This document shows, piece by piece, positions 26,024 through 34,507 of a stretch of DNA of 64,000 bases. The number at the start of each line of letters is the position of its first letter. The first letter of the stretch is position 1. The DNA comes from Butyrivibrio sp. M55 (GTDB taxonomy: Bacteria > Bacillota > Clostridia > Lachnospirales > Lachnospiraceae), in NCBI RefSeq assembly GCF_900116865.1, contig NZ_FPCD01000001.1, positions 372,001-436,000 on the forward strand, given 5' to 3'. Under the pieces are notes generated by a model. That model was not told where the DNA came from, made no database searches, and worked only from the letters and a program-made list of their open reading frames with translations. The translations under genes were made by a program, and so were the position numbers.

Positions 26024-28208
26024 ACCAGTCGTTTCCGATATGGCAGTCAACTTCCATTGGAACCGAAAGATCTGCCGCACTCTCCATCTCTTGTGTAAGT
26101 ATATTTGTTACTGTGTCTTTCTCATCAGGTGCCGTCTCAATCACAAGTTCATCGTGAATCTGAAGAATAAGCCTTGATTTGAGATTTTCTCTTTTTATCC
26201 TGAAAAAGACATTTATCATGGCTATCTTCATAATATCCGCAGCAGTTCCCTGAATGGGAGCATTCATCGCAACTCTCTCACCAAACTGCCTTAAGTTAAA
26301 GTTAGATGCTTTAAGCTCGGGGATAGGACGCTTTCTTCCAAAGAGCGTGTCGCTCACACCTGTTTCCTTGGCACTTGCGATCACTTTGTCCTGATATTCC
26401 TTCACACCTGGATAAGTCTCAAAATATTTGTCCATATACTCTTTTGCTTCGCTTCTTGAAATGGACAAGTCCTGGGACAAGCCAAAAGAGCTGATTCCGT
26501 ATACGATACCGAAGTTAACAGCCTTGGCATTTCGTCTCTGAAGCGGTGTTACATCCTCAAACGGTACATGGAATACCTTTGATGCCGTAATTCTGTGAAT
26601 ATCCTCGCCTTCGTGGTATGCCTCGATAAGCCCCTTATCTTCCGACATGTGAGCGAGTATCCTAAGCTCAATCTGGGAATAATCCGCATCCGCGAAAACA
26701 TATCCGTCTTTCGGAACAAAGACCTTACGGATAAGTCTTCCTTCTTCAGTCCTCATGGGGATGTTCTGAAGATTCGGCTCTGTGGAACTGATTCTTCCAG
26801 TCGCGGTAATAGTCTGATTAAAGCTTGTATGTATCCTTCCGTCACTGTCGATATAAGCCGCAAGCCCGTCAGCGTATGTTGACTTTAATTTCGCAAGTCC
26901 TCTGTATTCGAGAATATCTGCAACAATCTTATTATCGGGAGCCAGCTTCTCTAGTACGTCAGCCGCTGTTGAATATCCGGACTTTGTCTTCTTCTCTGCA
27001 GGGAGCCCTAGCTTTTCAAAAAGGACTTCTCCAAGCTGCTTGGGACTGTTTATATTAAACTCGCATCCCGCAGCCTCATATATTGCCTTTTCAAGCTCTG
27101 CAATCCTGATCGCAAGCTTGTCCGAATATGCTTTGAGCTCATCTTTCCTTGCTATGATACCCTCTTTTTCCATTGCAAAGAGTATGTATGAAAGAGGCAT
27201 CTCAATATAGTAAAAGAGATTCTCCATGCCGGCTTTTGCAAGCTTTTCTCTTATAAGAGGAGCCGAAGTCTTGCATATATAGGACGCTTTACATGCATAG
27301 TCCGCAAGTTTGTCCGCATCCGCTTCTTTAATGCTCGTCTTACCGAATACATCACTTCTTTTATCAAAAGGAATCTTTAAATATTCCTTGGAAATATCTT
27401 CGATTGCGTAGTCGTTCTTGATAGGATTACACAGATAAGCTCCTATCAGAGTATCAAAGCACTTCGGTGAAGTAAGATAGCTTGTATCTTCCGCGTCATA
27501 TCCTGATGTCCTGCCGCTTATCTCATAAGGCTCGAAAATATCATATCCGTCCTTAATGTCAAATGTCACAAGCGCGCAGTCTTTACTCAGCTCTGCAAGC
27601 TTATTTCCGATATAAGACTCTGAAATGAAGTTCTCTACAGGAATATATACAGCACTCTTTTCATCAAAGCAAAGTGCGATACCGACTGTATCTTTTTTCT
27701 TGGAAGCTGTATCTTTGTTTCCCTCTCTCATGAGGAAATATCCGATATAATTATCCTTACTCTTAGCGCCGTACTCATGCGCGTTCTTGAAAATCTCCTC
27801 AACCTCGTTAAGATCCGAAGTCTTAATAATATTAAGTTCAAACTGTGGAGTCTTGGTTACCTTACCTGTGGGCGACAGCTTTACAAGTTCGCTTTCAAGA
27901 TATGCAATAAGTTCAGACGAGCCGGCCGCTCCCTTTGATACATCCAGAAGTTCGGGCACTCCGGCATTTGATAGAATATCTTTAAACCTGTCTGTCTGAT
28001 AGAGAACCGCAGGTGTATATTCAGATTCATTATCTTTTTCAAAAGAAAAAGCAAAAAGAGCGTCTTCATTTCCGGGAAGCATGCTCTTTAACTTATATAT
28101 TGCACCGTAAACGCCACTGATGCGATTTCCCTCAGCATCGGAAAAATCTGGCATGGCGTAAAATGCATCCTTTATAAAATTTGTAGCGTCAATAACGTGA
28201 ATACTCAA
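26010..28208 (-). CDS. polA: DNA polymerase I lacking most of the 5'-nuclease domain
   Basis: A 732-residue family A polymerase; typical PolA is about 870-930. Polymerase motifs are intact: A (DADYSQIELRILAHMS), B (RRNAKAVNFGIVYG) and C (QIHDELVIE). The 3'-5' exonuclease-like middle lacks the DxE motif, so proofreading is probably inactive. At the N-terminus only about 85 residues resemble the start of the 5'-nuclease (MSIHVIDATNFIKDAFYAMP); the rest of that domain, including its acidic metal cluster, is missing. The start is TTG 28208 with GGGGAA upstream and no in-frame ATG before a stop. No frameshifted remnant lies upstream, so this is a real domain loss. Gap repair would need a separate 5' nuclease. 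Confidence 0.9.
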   Translation of the reverse strand: MSIHVIDATNFIKDAFYAMPDFSDAEGNRISGVYGAIYKLKSMLPGNEDALFAFSFEKDNESEYTPAVLYQTDRFKDILSNAGVPELLDVSKGAAGSSELIAYLESELVKLSPTGKVTKTPQFELNIIKTSDLNEVEEIFKNAHEYGAKSKDNYIGYFLMREGNKDTASKKKDTVGIALCFDEKSAVYIPVENFISESYIGNKLAELSKDCALVTFDIKDGYDIFEPYEISGRTSGYDAEDTSYLTSPKCFDTLIGAYLCNPIKNDYAIEDISKEYLKIPFDKRSDVFGKTSIKEADADKLADYACKASYICKTSAPLIREKLAKAGMENLFYYIEMPLSYILFAMEKEGIIARKDELKAYSDKLAIRIAELEKAIYEAAGCEFNINSPKQLGEVLFEKLGLPAEKKTKSGYSTAADVLEKLAPDNKIVADILEYRGLAKLKSTYADGLAAYIDSDGRIHTSFNQTITATGRISSTEPNLQNIPMRTEEGRLIRKVFVPKDGYVFADADYSQIELRILAHMSEDKGLIEAYHEGEDIHRITASKVFHVPFEDVTPLQRRNAKAVNFGIVYGISSFGLSQDLSISRSEAKEYMDKYFETYPGVKEYQDKVIASAKETGVSDTLFGRKRPIPELKASNFNLRQFGERVAMNAPIQGTAADIMKIAMINVFFRIKRENLKSRLILQIHDELVIETAPDEKDTVTNILTQEMESAADLSVPMEVDCHIGNDWYESK

Positions 28209-28246
28209 TGACTTTTTTCCCCAACATAGTGCTTATTTTGTGATCT

Positions 28247-28265
28247 ATAGGAAACATGTTCCTAT
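28247..28265. repeat. short inverted repeat upstream of polA
   Basis: ATAGGAA (28247-28253) and TTCCTAT (28259-28265) with a 5-base loop, in the 63 bases between the zinc-finger gene and polA. A T-run follows only in the plus direction, so it is not a good terminator for the minus-strand genes. It may be a regulatory site or a transcript hairpin. Confidence 0.25.
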
Positions 28266-28271
28266 CTTTTT

Positions 28272-28595
28272 TCATAAAAACAGTGCGAGAAAAAGTGCTG
28301 TTCCTCCGAGAGCAAGAACCACAGCCTGCAAAAGATAGCTTGATAGCACCAGATATTTCCTGGTTGTCAGTCTTTTATTTGCATCAAGTAAAAGAGCATC
28401 AAGTTCATTTCGAAGATTGAAGGTATTACCGTCTTCAAGCCTCTTCATACCGACCTTAACCAAAAACTGAATGGTCAGTTCTTCCTTACATCCGGGGCAA
28501 GTCTCAACATGACTGAGAAACTCGGAAAGCTCACGGTTATCAAGATCATCGTCTAAAAATAATGGAATAAGTTTATCCGCTTCTTTACAGGTCAT
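28272..28595 (-). CDS. small zinc-finger (zf-HC2) membrane protein, anti-sigma-factor-like
   Basis: A 107-residue protein with an N-terminal HC2-type zinc motif (HVETCPGCKEE: HxxxCxxC) and one C-terminal membrane helix of about 20 residues, the usual plan of short anti-sigma factors. ATG 28595 has GGAG six bases upstream, whereas the longer frame from 28658 has no ribosome binding site. No ECF sigma factor gene is adjacent, so its target is unknown. Confidence 0.65.
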   Translation of the reverse strand: MTCKEADKLIPLFLDDDLDNRELSEFLSHVETCPGCKEELTIQFLVKVGMKRLEDGNTFNLRNELDALLLDANKRLTTRKYLVLSSYLLQAVVLALGGTALFLALFL

Positions 28596-28711
28596 GTTCG
28601 GCTCCGCATAACAAATATCAAAAATTCCAATATGTTGTATAACATAATGTACTCTCAACAGCCATTTCTACAACATACAGAATACTACAAACAAATTTCA
28701 TTTACAATGAT

Positions 28712-29800
28712 TTAAATAACGGCAACAATAGACAGGCTCTTGTTTGATGAAAGGTCTACGTAGTTCTCTCCGCACTTTACAACCGGGCGTGAAAGATGAT
28801 CTGCGTTGACAAAAATAATCTCGCCCGTCTGGCCCGTATTAAGCATAACTCTGTTGGCAATGAATGTATTTGCGATATTGCCAAGGAATGTCATGATTAC
28901 GTTGGGATCGAATTTGTTGATTCCCTCTTTTTCAAACTGTGATATCACGGTAAACGGACATATCGGTGCTCTGTAGGTCCTGCGTGATGTCATTTCATCG
29001 TATATATTGGAAACTGTGACGATTGAAACCACCTCATCAATCTTGTCTCCGCTAAGATGAAGCGGATATCCCGATCCATCCTTGAACTCATGATGCATAA
29101 GAATGCAGTTCTTTATCCTCTGATCGATATCCTCATTCTTAACAAGCTCATATCCCTTGGTCACGTGATCTCTCATAACGCGCTCTTCATATTCTGTAAG
29201 AGCCGCTTTTTTGTTAAGAAGTTCCGGAGGCATAAGCATCTTGCCTATGTCATGAAGAAGTCCGCCCGCTGTTACAACCTGAACCACATCTTCAGGAAGT
29301 CTCATCCATGTTGCAAGCGTGTTGCTTATAAGAGAGACATTCAAGCTGTGCATGAATACCGCATCGCTGTTATCTCTAAGATTATGGAGCATATCGAACA
29401 CTCCTGCCGTGCCGCCCGCCTCAACAAAGAGGTGGAAAACAGGTTCTGTAAGCTTCTCTACGTCAAGAGGCGCTCCGTCATTAGCGATCATCTTAAAGGA
29501 TTCTTCGAGTTTCTTGGCTTTCTCTTCTATGTCGCGCTTAAATCTGATGAACCCTTCAGAATTCTTAAGTTTTTCTGAGTATGATAAAAAGTCCTCTGGA
29601 TTTGTTTCTTCTTTTTCAGTACGTTCAACCGGCTTGTCGTCTTCAACAAAGATGTTATAAAGGGAATGTGACTTGATTCTGAGTATATCCTTCTCATCAA
29701 GAACGGTTCCCTTCGCCAGAACAAGTCTGTCGTCAATCGTATATATATTCTCCGAAACAATCAGTCCGGGCACAAGTTTATCAACTGCTAGTAGTTTCAT
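28712..29800 (-). CDS. HD-GYP domain protein (probable cyclic-di-GMP phosphodiesterase)
   Basis: A 362-residue protein. The N-terminal 60 residues are a small beta domain found before HD-GYP units (VPGLIVSENIYTIDDRLVLA). The HD-GYP domain (about 125-310) retains LLHDIGK, HHEFKDGSGYP and the following DEMTSRRTYR. A C-terminal beta region of about 50 residues closes the protein. The motif set predicts hydrolysis of cyclic-di-GMP in the cytoplasm; no sensor or membrane domain is present. A second, divergent copy is encoded at 45493-46560. Regulation is not evident; GAGGCGG precedes ATG 29800. Confidence 0.85.
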   Translation of the reverse strand: MKLLAVDKLVPGLIVSENIYTIDDRLVLAKGTVLDEKDILRIKSHSLYNIFVEDDKPVERTEKEETNPEDFLSYSEKLKNSEGFIRFKRDIEEKAKKLEESFKMIANDGAPLDVEKLTEPVFHLFVEAGGTAGVFDMLHNLRDNSDAVFMHSLNVSLISNTLATWMRLPEDVVQVVTAGGLLHDIGKMLMPPELLNKKAALTEYEERVMRDHVTKGYELVKNEDIDQRIKNCILMHHEFKDGSGYPLHLSGDKIDEVVSIVTVSNIYDEMTSRRTYRAPICPFTVISQFEKEGINKFDPNVIMTFLGNIANTFIANRVMLNTGQTGEIIFVNADHLSRPVVKCGENYVDLSSNKSLSIVAVI

Positions 29801-29913
29801 ATATTACACCGCCTCATAAATAGAAATAACCATACCTACGAAATATTATATCAGTAAATGCCTGATTTGTGATAAAATACATTGCGTAAAATTTAGAAAA
29901 AAAGAGGTAATTT

Positions 29914-30561
29914 ATGACCAATTTTGAGAAAAAACTATACTGGGAATTAAAAAATGAAGAACATATCATCCAGGATCAATGGATTGACTTTAGAAGAAAC
30001 GAATACAAACTCCCTGACGGACAGACGATTTCACCCGTATACAACTACTCAAAACACAGTTTTTCTCTTGTTGTAGCAACCGATAAAGCCGGAAAATACA
30101 TCTGCGTCCGCCAGTACAGACACGGAATCGATGAGATTACAACGGAATTTCCGGCAGGTGGGATTGAATATGCGAAAGAAGGGGATGTTGCGGATGCATC
30201 GGATTCCAAAGCATCTTTCCTTGGAAAAGAGCCTATAAATAAAGATAATATCATTGCGACCGAAGACGAAGCCTTCGAAGCTGCAAAGCGCGAACTCCGC
30301 GAAGAAACAGGCTACACATCAGATAACTGGACACACCTTCTCACCATTCCCGCAAATGCAACTATCTCAAACAGCAATGTGCACATCTACTGCGCCACAG
30401 ATTGCACGCTCTCCGCTTCGCAAGAGCTTGATGCAACCGAGTTTCTGAATGTGGTAACGCTCACTGAGGCTGAACTCTTGTCTGCAATCAACGGCGGTGA
30501 CTTCAAGCAGGCACTGCACGTGCTGGCCTATTACTTGTTTAAAGATAAAGTTAGGAAATAA
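29914..30561 (+). CDS. Nudix hydrolase (ADP-ribose pyrophosphatase-like) with split Nudix box
   Basis: A 215-residue Nudix protein. The substrate-binding strand VRQYRHGIDEITTEFPAGG is typical of ADP-ribose pyrophosphatases, and the Nudix helix AAKRELREETGY is present. The usual short spacing between GG and the helix is expanded by about 30 residues of hydrophilic sequence (YAKEGDVADASDSKASFLGK and onward), so the Nudix box is split by an insertion. The gene is monocistronic, divergent from the HD-GYP gene, with AGAGGT before ATG 29914. Substrate inferred only from family. Confidence 0.8.
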   Translation: MTNFEKKLYWELKNEEHIIQDQWIDFRRNEYKLPDGQTISPVYNYSKHSFSLVVATDKAGKYICVRQYRHGIDEITTEFPAGGIEYAKEGDVADASDSKASFLGKEPINKDNIIATEDEAFEAAKRELREETGYTSDNWTHLLTIPANATISNSNVHIYCATDCTLSASQELDATEFLNVVTLTEAELLSAINGGDFKQALHVLAYYLFKDKVRK

Positions 30562-30626
30562 GCTTATTTATAGATATAGCAAGAAAGAATTTGCTTGTTT
30601 GAAGAATCATCACGACTAATAACCTT

Positions 30627-30880
30627 CTGCACCGTACATTTTGCTTGTATAAGTTCTGTACGGTGCATTTTATCGTTTTCAGCACCGTATATTTTTCTTG
30701 CACTATCTCTGTACGGTACCTTTTTCATTTTCCGCACCGCATATTTTGCTCGCATCATTTCTGTACGGTGTATTTTTCGTTTTCTGCACCGCACATTTTT
30801 CTAACATTATTTTTGTACGGTATATTTATCACTTCCCGCACCGCACAATTTATTCTCATGCATTATATACGGTGCAAGTT
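30627..30880. repeat. 52-bp tandem repeat tract with internal dyads (about 4.5 copies)
   Basis: The 323-base gap between the Nudix gene and the mini-FtsK gene is filled by a degenerate tandem repeat. The anchor TGTACGGT recurs at about 30656, 30709, 30761, 30813 and 30865, a period of 52-53 bases. Each unit also holds a reverse-complement anchor GCACCGTA or GCACCGCA, so every unit can fold into a hairpin such as TACGGTGC/GCACCGTA with a 15-base loop. The period is not a multiple of three and no ribosome binding site is present, so it is not coding. Function unknown: candidate protein-binding array, structured RNA or transcript end. Confidence 0.8.
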
Positions 30881-30884
30881 CGGT

Positions 30885-32171
30885 TCAATCATCCAATATA
30901 AAGAACATAAAGTCGCTTGGAGTTGTACATTGCGGCGCATTCATAATATTTCTGATTCCTTGGAAAAATCCTACTTTCTTAGACACTACATACCGCGTAG
31001 CAAATTCTCTTTTTATATTTGAAGTATTAACTGCAACTTCCGGGCTTTCAGACTTAATGCGCACTTTTCGTACTATAGTTTCATCTGCAAGTTTTACCAT
31101 ATTAGTTATATCTTCATCAAAAACATGACAACCATGCACTCGTATAGGCGATTCTCCGCAATCTTTAATCAGCATTTCTCCTCTACCCCAAAGCCTTTCT
31201 GCGCCGCTTTTATCAATAAGCATGCAAGATTCCTTTTCAGTTGAGGTATGGAGTGCAATTTTAAATGAAAAATTTGTTTTAATCGATTCAGTCACTACAT
31301 CGCGACTTATATGCTGAGTTCCTATCACAAGATGTATCCCACAAGCTCGTGCTTTTTGAGAAAGTCTTACAACATAATCTTCAATTCTGCGAATCTTTAA
31401 TACAAGATCAGCAAATTCATCAATTATGCAAATTCTTCTCGCCATTTTAAAACCTTTTTGAATATATTCATCAATATGAGTACAGCCATGTTTTTCGAAA
31501 GCCGAACACCTTGCCTCCATTTCAACGCATAACTGGTCCAAATAAAAAAATGCATCATATTCATCATCTATAATTTTAATCGAAGCATCATTATACTTCG
31601 AATATTTTCCATTCATATCTATTATATCAATTATGGTCTTTAAGCCGGGCGGAGCAGAATAAATATTATGCATCAAAAGTGACGCAATAATAGAATTCAT
31701 CGTTTCTGTTTTATCACTTTCATTTGAGCCTGCAATAAGCACATTAGAGGTTTTCCCAATATCAAAATATACAGTATCTTCTTTCTTATTAAGCCCTAAA
31801 ACAGCTGATGATATCGGTGTAACATCATCAAAATATGATGTATAAAGCGCTCCAAAAGGAATAACATTAAACATTCCTCTGCGTTCTATAATAAGATCAT
31901 TTTCTTTTTCTAAAATCACTATATTATCAGTTCCAAGTGTAGCAATTATATTATTTATAATATCCTCCCAAGCACACTTGACCCATCCTTGACGTTTGAT
32001 GTCCAAAGGAACATGTATTATGTATCTAATAACCTGTGCTCTTTCTTTCACCTTATCAACCTTAAGCCCATATGTCTCAAGGATCTTATTTATATTTTCG
32101 ATATCCTTTTGCTTATCCGGATATTCACTTTGCGAATATTCAGTTTTTAAAGTTATTTCGTAAAATTCCAT
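30885..32171 (-). CDS. stand-alone soluble FtsK/SpoIIIE-like ATPase ('mini-FtsK')
   Basis: A 428-residue protein without membrane helices. Residues 22-100 resemble the FtsK alpha subdomain, and 120-360 the RecA-like motor: Walker A region VLIAGSNESDKTET (148-155), Walker B CIIDEFADL (about 248-256) and LSQKARACGIHLVIGTQ. In Walker A the Gly before Lys is Asp (GSNESDKT), so ATP hydrolysis may be weakened. The DNA-orienting gamma domain is missing, unlike the complete FtsK at 60388-63174. It is flanked by a tandem repeat tract and tRNA-Leu, and is AT-rich. It may be a remnant of an integrative or conjugative element or a specialised DNA pump. No integrase is visible. Confidence 0.75.
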   Translation of the reverse strand: MEFYEITLKTEYSQSEYPDKQKDIENINKILETYGLKVDKVKERAQVIRYIIHVPLDIKRQGWVKCAWEDIINNIIATLGTDNIVILEKENDLIIERRGMFNVIPFGALYTSYFDDVTPISSAVLGLNKKEDTVYFDIGKTSNVLIAGSNESDKTETMNSIIASLLMHNIYSAPPGLKTIIDIIDMNGKYSKYNDASIKIIDDEYDAFFYLDQLCVEMEARCSAFEKHGCTHIDEYIQKGFKMARRICIIDEFADLVLKIRRIEDYVVRLSQKARACGIHLVIGTQHISRDVVTESIKTNFSFKIALHTSTEKESCMLIDKSGAERLWGRGEMLIKDCGESPIRVHGCHVFDEDITNMVKLADETIVRKVRIKSESPEVAVNTSNIKREFATRYVVSKKVGFFQGIRNIMNAPQCTTPSDFMFFILDD

Positions 32172-32354
32172 ATCGCAACCAACTTTCTTAAACAGTCAGC
32201 TCAATAATTCCATAAAATTTTATAAAAAAATAACTATGCATGTTTGTAGTTTAAACAGCGTAGTTATCATCTTTATAATCATATTCATTTTTACCGAGGT
32301 ACTACGAAAAGCCCCACAAAATTTTAAAGTCCCCTATCCAAGCGGATATTTTAG

Positions 32355-32437
32355 TGCCGGCAGTGGGACTTGAACCCACACGTGGTTACCCACAACAGAT
32401 TTTGAGTCTGCATCGTCTGCCATTCCGACATGCCGGC
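32355..32437 (-). tRNA. tRNA-Leu (anticodon CAA)
   Basis: An 83-base type II tRNA on the minus strand. The acceptor stem pairs GCCGGCA with TGCCGGC, followed by discriminator A. The anticodon stem GCAGA/TCTGT encloses loop CTCAAAA with anticodon CAA (codon UUG). A long variable arm (GTGGGTAACCAC) and the T-arm GTGGGTTCAAGTCCCAC complete the cloverleaf. CCA is not encoded. It lies between the mini-FtsK gene and the pyrophosphatase gene; no duplicated tRNA 3' end (att site) was seen nearby. Confidence 0.95.
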
Positions 32438-32473
32438 ATTCTTTCTATGCCTGTACTGACGTACAGCTTTATT

Positions 32474-32502
32474 ACTATATCATAGAGAATATTTATAATC
32501 AA
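32474..32502 (-). promoter_or_regulatory. promoter of tRNA-Leu
   Basis: On the minus strand TTGATT (32497-32502), a 17-base spacer and TATAGT (32474-32479) lie 36 bases upstream of the mature tRNA 5' end. A short palindrome CTGTAC/GTACAG in the leader could form a hairpin before processing. Confidence 0.65.
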
Positions 32503-32580
32503 GAGGCTTATTCATTATTTGTTATAAAAAATCATTATTGAGAAGTAGCAAAAGCTTGCTCAAAAGCTCACTTTTTTATC

Positions 32581-32613
32581 AAAAATTAAAAGCCGCCACA
32601 TAAAGTAACGGCT
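32581..32613 (-). terminator. terminator after the pyrophosphatase gene
   Basis: On the minus strand AGCCG (32609-32613) pairs with CGGCT (32591-32595) and is followed by a T-rich tail TTTAATTTTT. It lies about 50 bases after the stop at 32663. The stem is short, with possible further pairs in the loop. Confidence 0.5.
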
Positions 32614-32662
32614 CTTAGTATCATATAAATCACTATCACAACCAAACCACTGCACAATACGA

Positions 32663-34318
32663 TCAGTTCTGTATCGCCTCAACAATCGCAGGTAACAGCT
32701 GTTTCTTACGTGAAACAACACCCGGAAGTGTTGCTTTGTCGCCGGAAACATTTATGCCAAAGGCGCTGTTAATGGTATACTGCGACTTTGAGCCGGTGAA
32801 AAGAACTTCCGAAGACTCGTCGATTATGTTGGTAAGCATGAAGAACAGCATATCAAGACCATCGTCTTCCGCAGCTTTCTTAAGCTCAGGTTCAACCTTG
32901 TCTTTTATCTCAAGAAGCTCTTCAAAGCTCATTGAATTAATCTGACCGATTCCGATGTTCATATCATCGACTGTAAACTTTTTGAAATCCTGATGAAGGA
33001 TCTCGCTTGCAGTCTTGCCGCTAAGGTTGGATCCCGCATGGAACATCTCTTTTGCAAATTCCTCGTAATCAACGCCCGCTATCGAAGCAAGTTCCTCTCC
33101 CGCTTTCTTGTCAATATTCGTACAAGTCGGCGATCTGAACATAAGTGTATCGGAAAGGATCGCAGCAAGAAGAAGTCCGGCTGTAACCTTATCAACATCA
33201 ACTCCGTACTCTTTGTACATCAGATAAATGATCGTGCATGTTGAGCCAAGGGGCTGGTTTCTGAAAAATACAGGTCCCGATGTCTCAATCGTGCGCAGTC
33301 TGTGGTGATCGATAATCTCCAGAATATCCGCAGAATCCGCACCGTTAACAGCCTGGTTCTTCTCGTTGTGATCCACAAGAATGAGCTGCTTCTTTTTCGC
33401 ACCGAGGAAGTTTCTTCGGCTGATCATTCCGACATAGTGCTCATTCTTATCAAGTACAGGGAAATATCTGTGTCTCATGGAAGCCATAACTTCCTGAATA
33501 TCTTCAATGTAGTCGTCCATGTGGAAGCAAACGACATTGTCTTTTTTCATAACATAGCTTATCGGCATACTCTGATTGATAAGCCTTGCCACAACGAAGG
33601 TGTCATGCGGAGTTGTGATTATCTTGGTTCCGTGCTCTCTTGCCTGTGTCTGAATGGTCTTGGCAACATCCGCACCCTCGCAGACTATGATACATCCTGC
33701 ATTTAACTCAATCGCACAAAGCTGCGTCTCATATCTGTTTCCAAGAATAACAACATCGCCCTCTTCGATGAAATTCTCCATCATATCAGGACTTGCCGCA
33801 GCAATCACAACTTTTCCCTTATCAAGAGTATCTCCGATATCGCCCACAATCAGCTCACCGTCAAGTGTCTCGACAATGTTCTGATACGACGTTTTTGCAG
33901 AAGACAAAATTCCCGGATCTATAACATCCATATATGTCTCAACGATATCGTTTGTAGTTATTATTCCGCTTACTTCATCATTTTCGGTAACGCACAAAGT
34001 CACAACCTCAGCGTCACGCATTTCAGCCCAGGCTTTCTTAAGAGAAAGATCCGCCCCTATTCCTTCGAGCATCCTGATCTCCATGTCTCTTACCTGAGTC
34101 CTGACATCCTTAATATAAACAGGAATCTGCACCCCAAAATGAGACAGCACGAACTGCGTCTCTTCATTAAGGTGCCCCGCTCTTCCCGCGATATACTCAT
34201 CACCTGTTATCTCACTCTTAAGCTTCGCATATGTGATCGCAGCACAGATAGAATCCGTATCGGGATTCTTGTGTCCTATAACAAAAACAGGTCTCTTTAT
34301 TTTCTTTTTTGATCTCAT
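32663..34318 (-). CDS. family II Mn-dependent inorganic pyrophosphatase with CBS and DRTGG regulatory domains
   Basis: Hydrolyses pyrophosphate to phosphate in the cytoplasm, driving biosynthetic reactions. The 551-residue protein has the DHH-family metal motifs GHKNPDTDS, AILSDT and IDHHR, and a C-terminal DHHA2 domain. Between the first two motifs lie about 230 extra residues: a CBS pair (VTENDEVSGIITTND and RHRYFPVLDKNEHYVGMIS) split by a DRTGG-like segment. This is the CBS-PPase form, in which adenine nucleotides control activity. TGAGGGG precedes ATG 34318. Monocistronic, with about 190 bases upstream that hold no gene. Confidence 0.92.
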   Translation of the reverse strand: MRSKKKIKRPVFVIGHKNPDTDSICAAITYAKLKSEITGDEYIAGRAGHLNEETQFVLSHFGVQIPVYIKDVRTQVRDMEIRMLEGIGADLSLKKAWAEMRDAEVVTLCVTENDEVSGIITTNDIVETYMDVIDPGILSSAKTSYQNIVETLDGELIVGDIGDTLDKGKVVIAAASPDMMENFIEEGDVVILGNRYETQLCAIELNAGCIIVCEGADVAKTIQTQAREHGTKIITTPHDTFVVARLINQSMPISYVMKKDNVVCFHMDDYIEDIQEVMASMRHRYFPVLDKNEHYVGMISRRNFLGAKKKQLILVDHNEKNQAVNGADSADILEIIDHHRLRTIETSGPVFFRNQPLGSTCTIIYLMYKEYGVDVDKVTAGLLLAAILSDTLMFRSPTCTNIDKKAGEELASIAGVDYEEFAKEMFHAGSNLSGKTASEILHQDFKKFTVDDMNIGIGQINSMSFEELLEIKDKVEPELKKAAEDDGLDMLFFMLTNIIDESSEVLFTGSKSQYTINSAFGINVSGDKATLPGVVSRKKQLLPAIVEAIQN

Positions 34319-34507
34319 AAATTCCCCTCATATCAGTAATTAAACATGATGCCTCATAAATACATCCATTCTAATTCTATTACATAGTTCGAAAAATAAC
34401 TATAAAATATTGAGCCATAGTAAATATGTGCTATCCTGGCATCTTTATACAACAATTCCGACACAAAACAGGTCATTATTGAAAAACATTGTAGCAAACA
34501 TCACATT

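Noticed and set aside
26010..28595. Frameshift or split of a full-length polA
   Set aside because: The region upstream of TTG 28208 holds a stop in frame and then an unrelated zinc-finger gene. No 5'-nuclease motifs were found in any frame, so a domain loss is the better reading.
30564..30794. Minus-strand open frame of 76 codons with repeated peptide segments in the tandem repeat tract
   Set aside because: It follows from the 52-bp DNA repeat, whose period is not a multiple of three. It has no ribosome binding site, and other frames across the tract are equally open.
30627..30880. Tandem repeats as a CRISPR array
   Set aside because: The repeated part spans the whole 52-base unit with gradual divergence. 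There are no unique spacers between constant repeats, and no cas genes are nearby.
32355..32437. tRNA-Leu as a proven integration site
   Set aside because: No direct repeat of the tRNA 3' end was seen on the other side of the mini-FtsK gene, and no integrase is present, so an attachment site is not reported as a feature.
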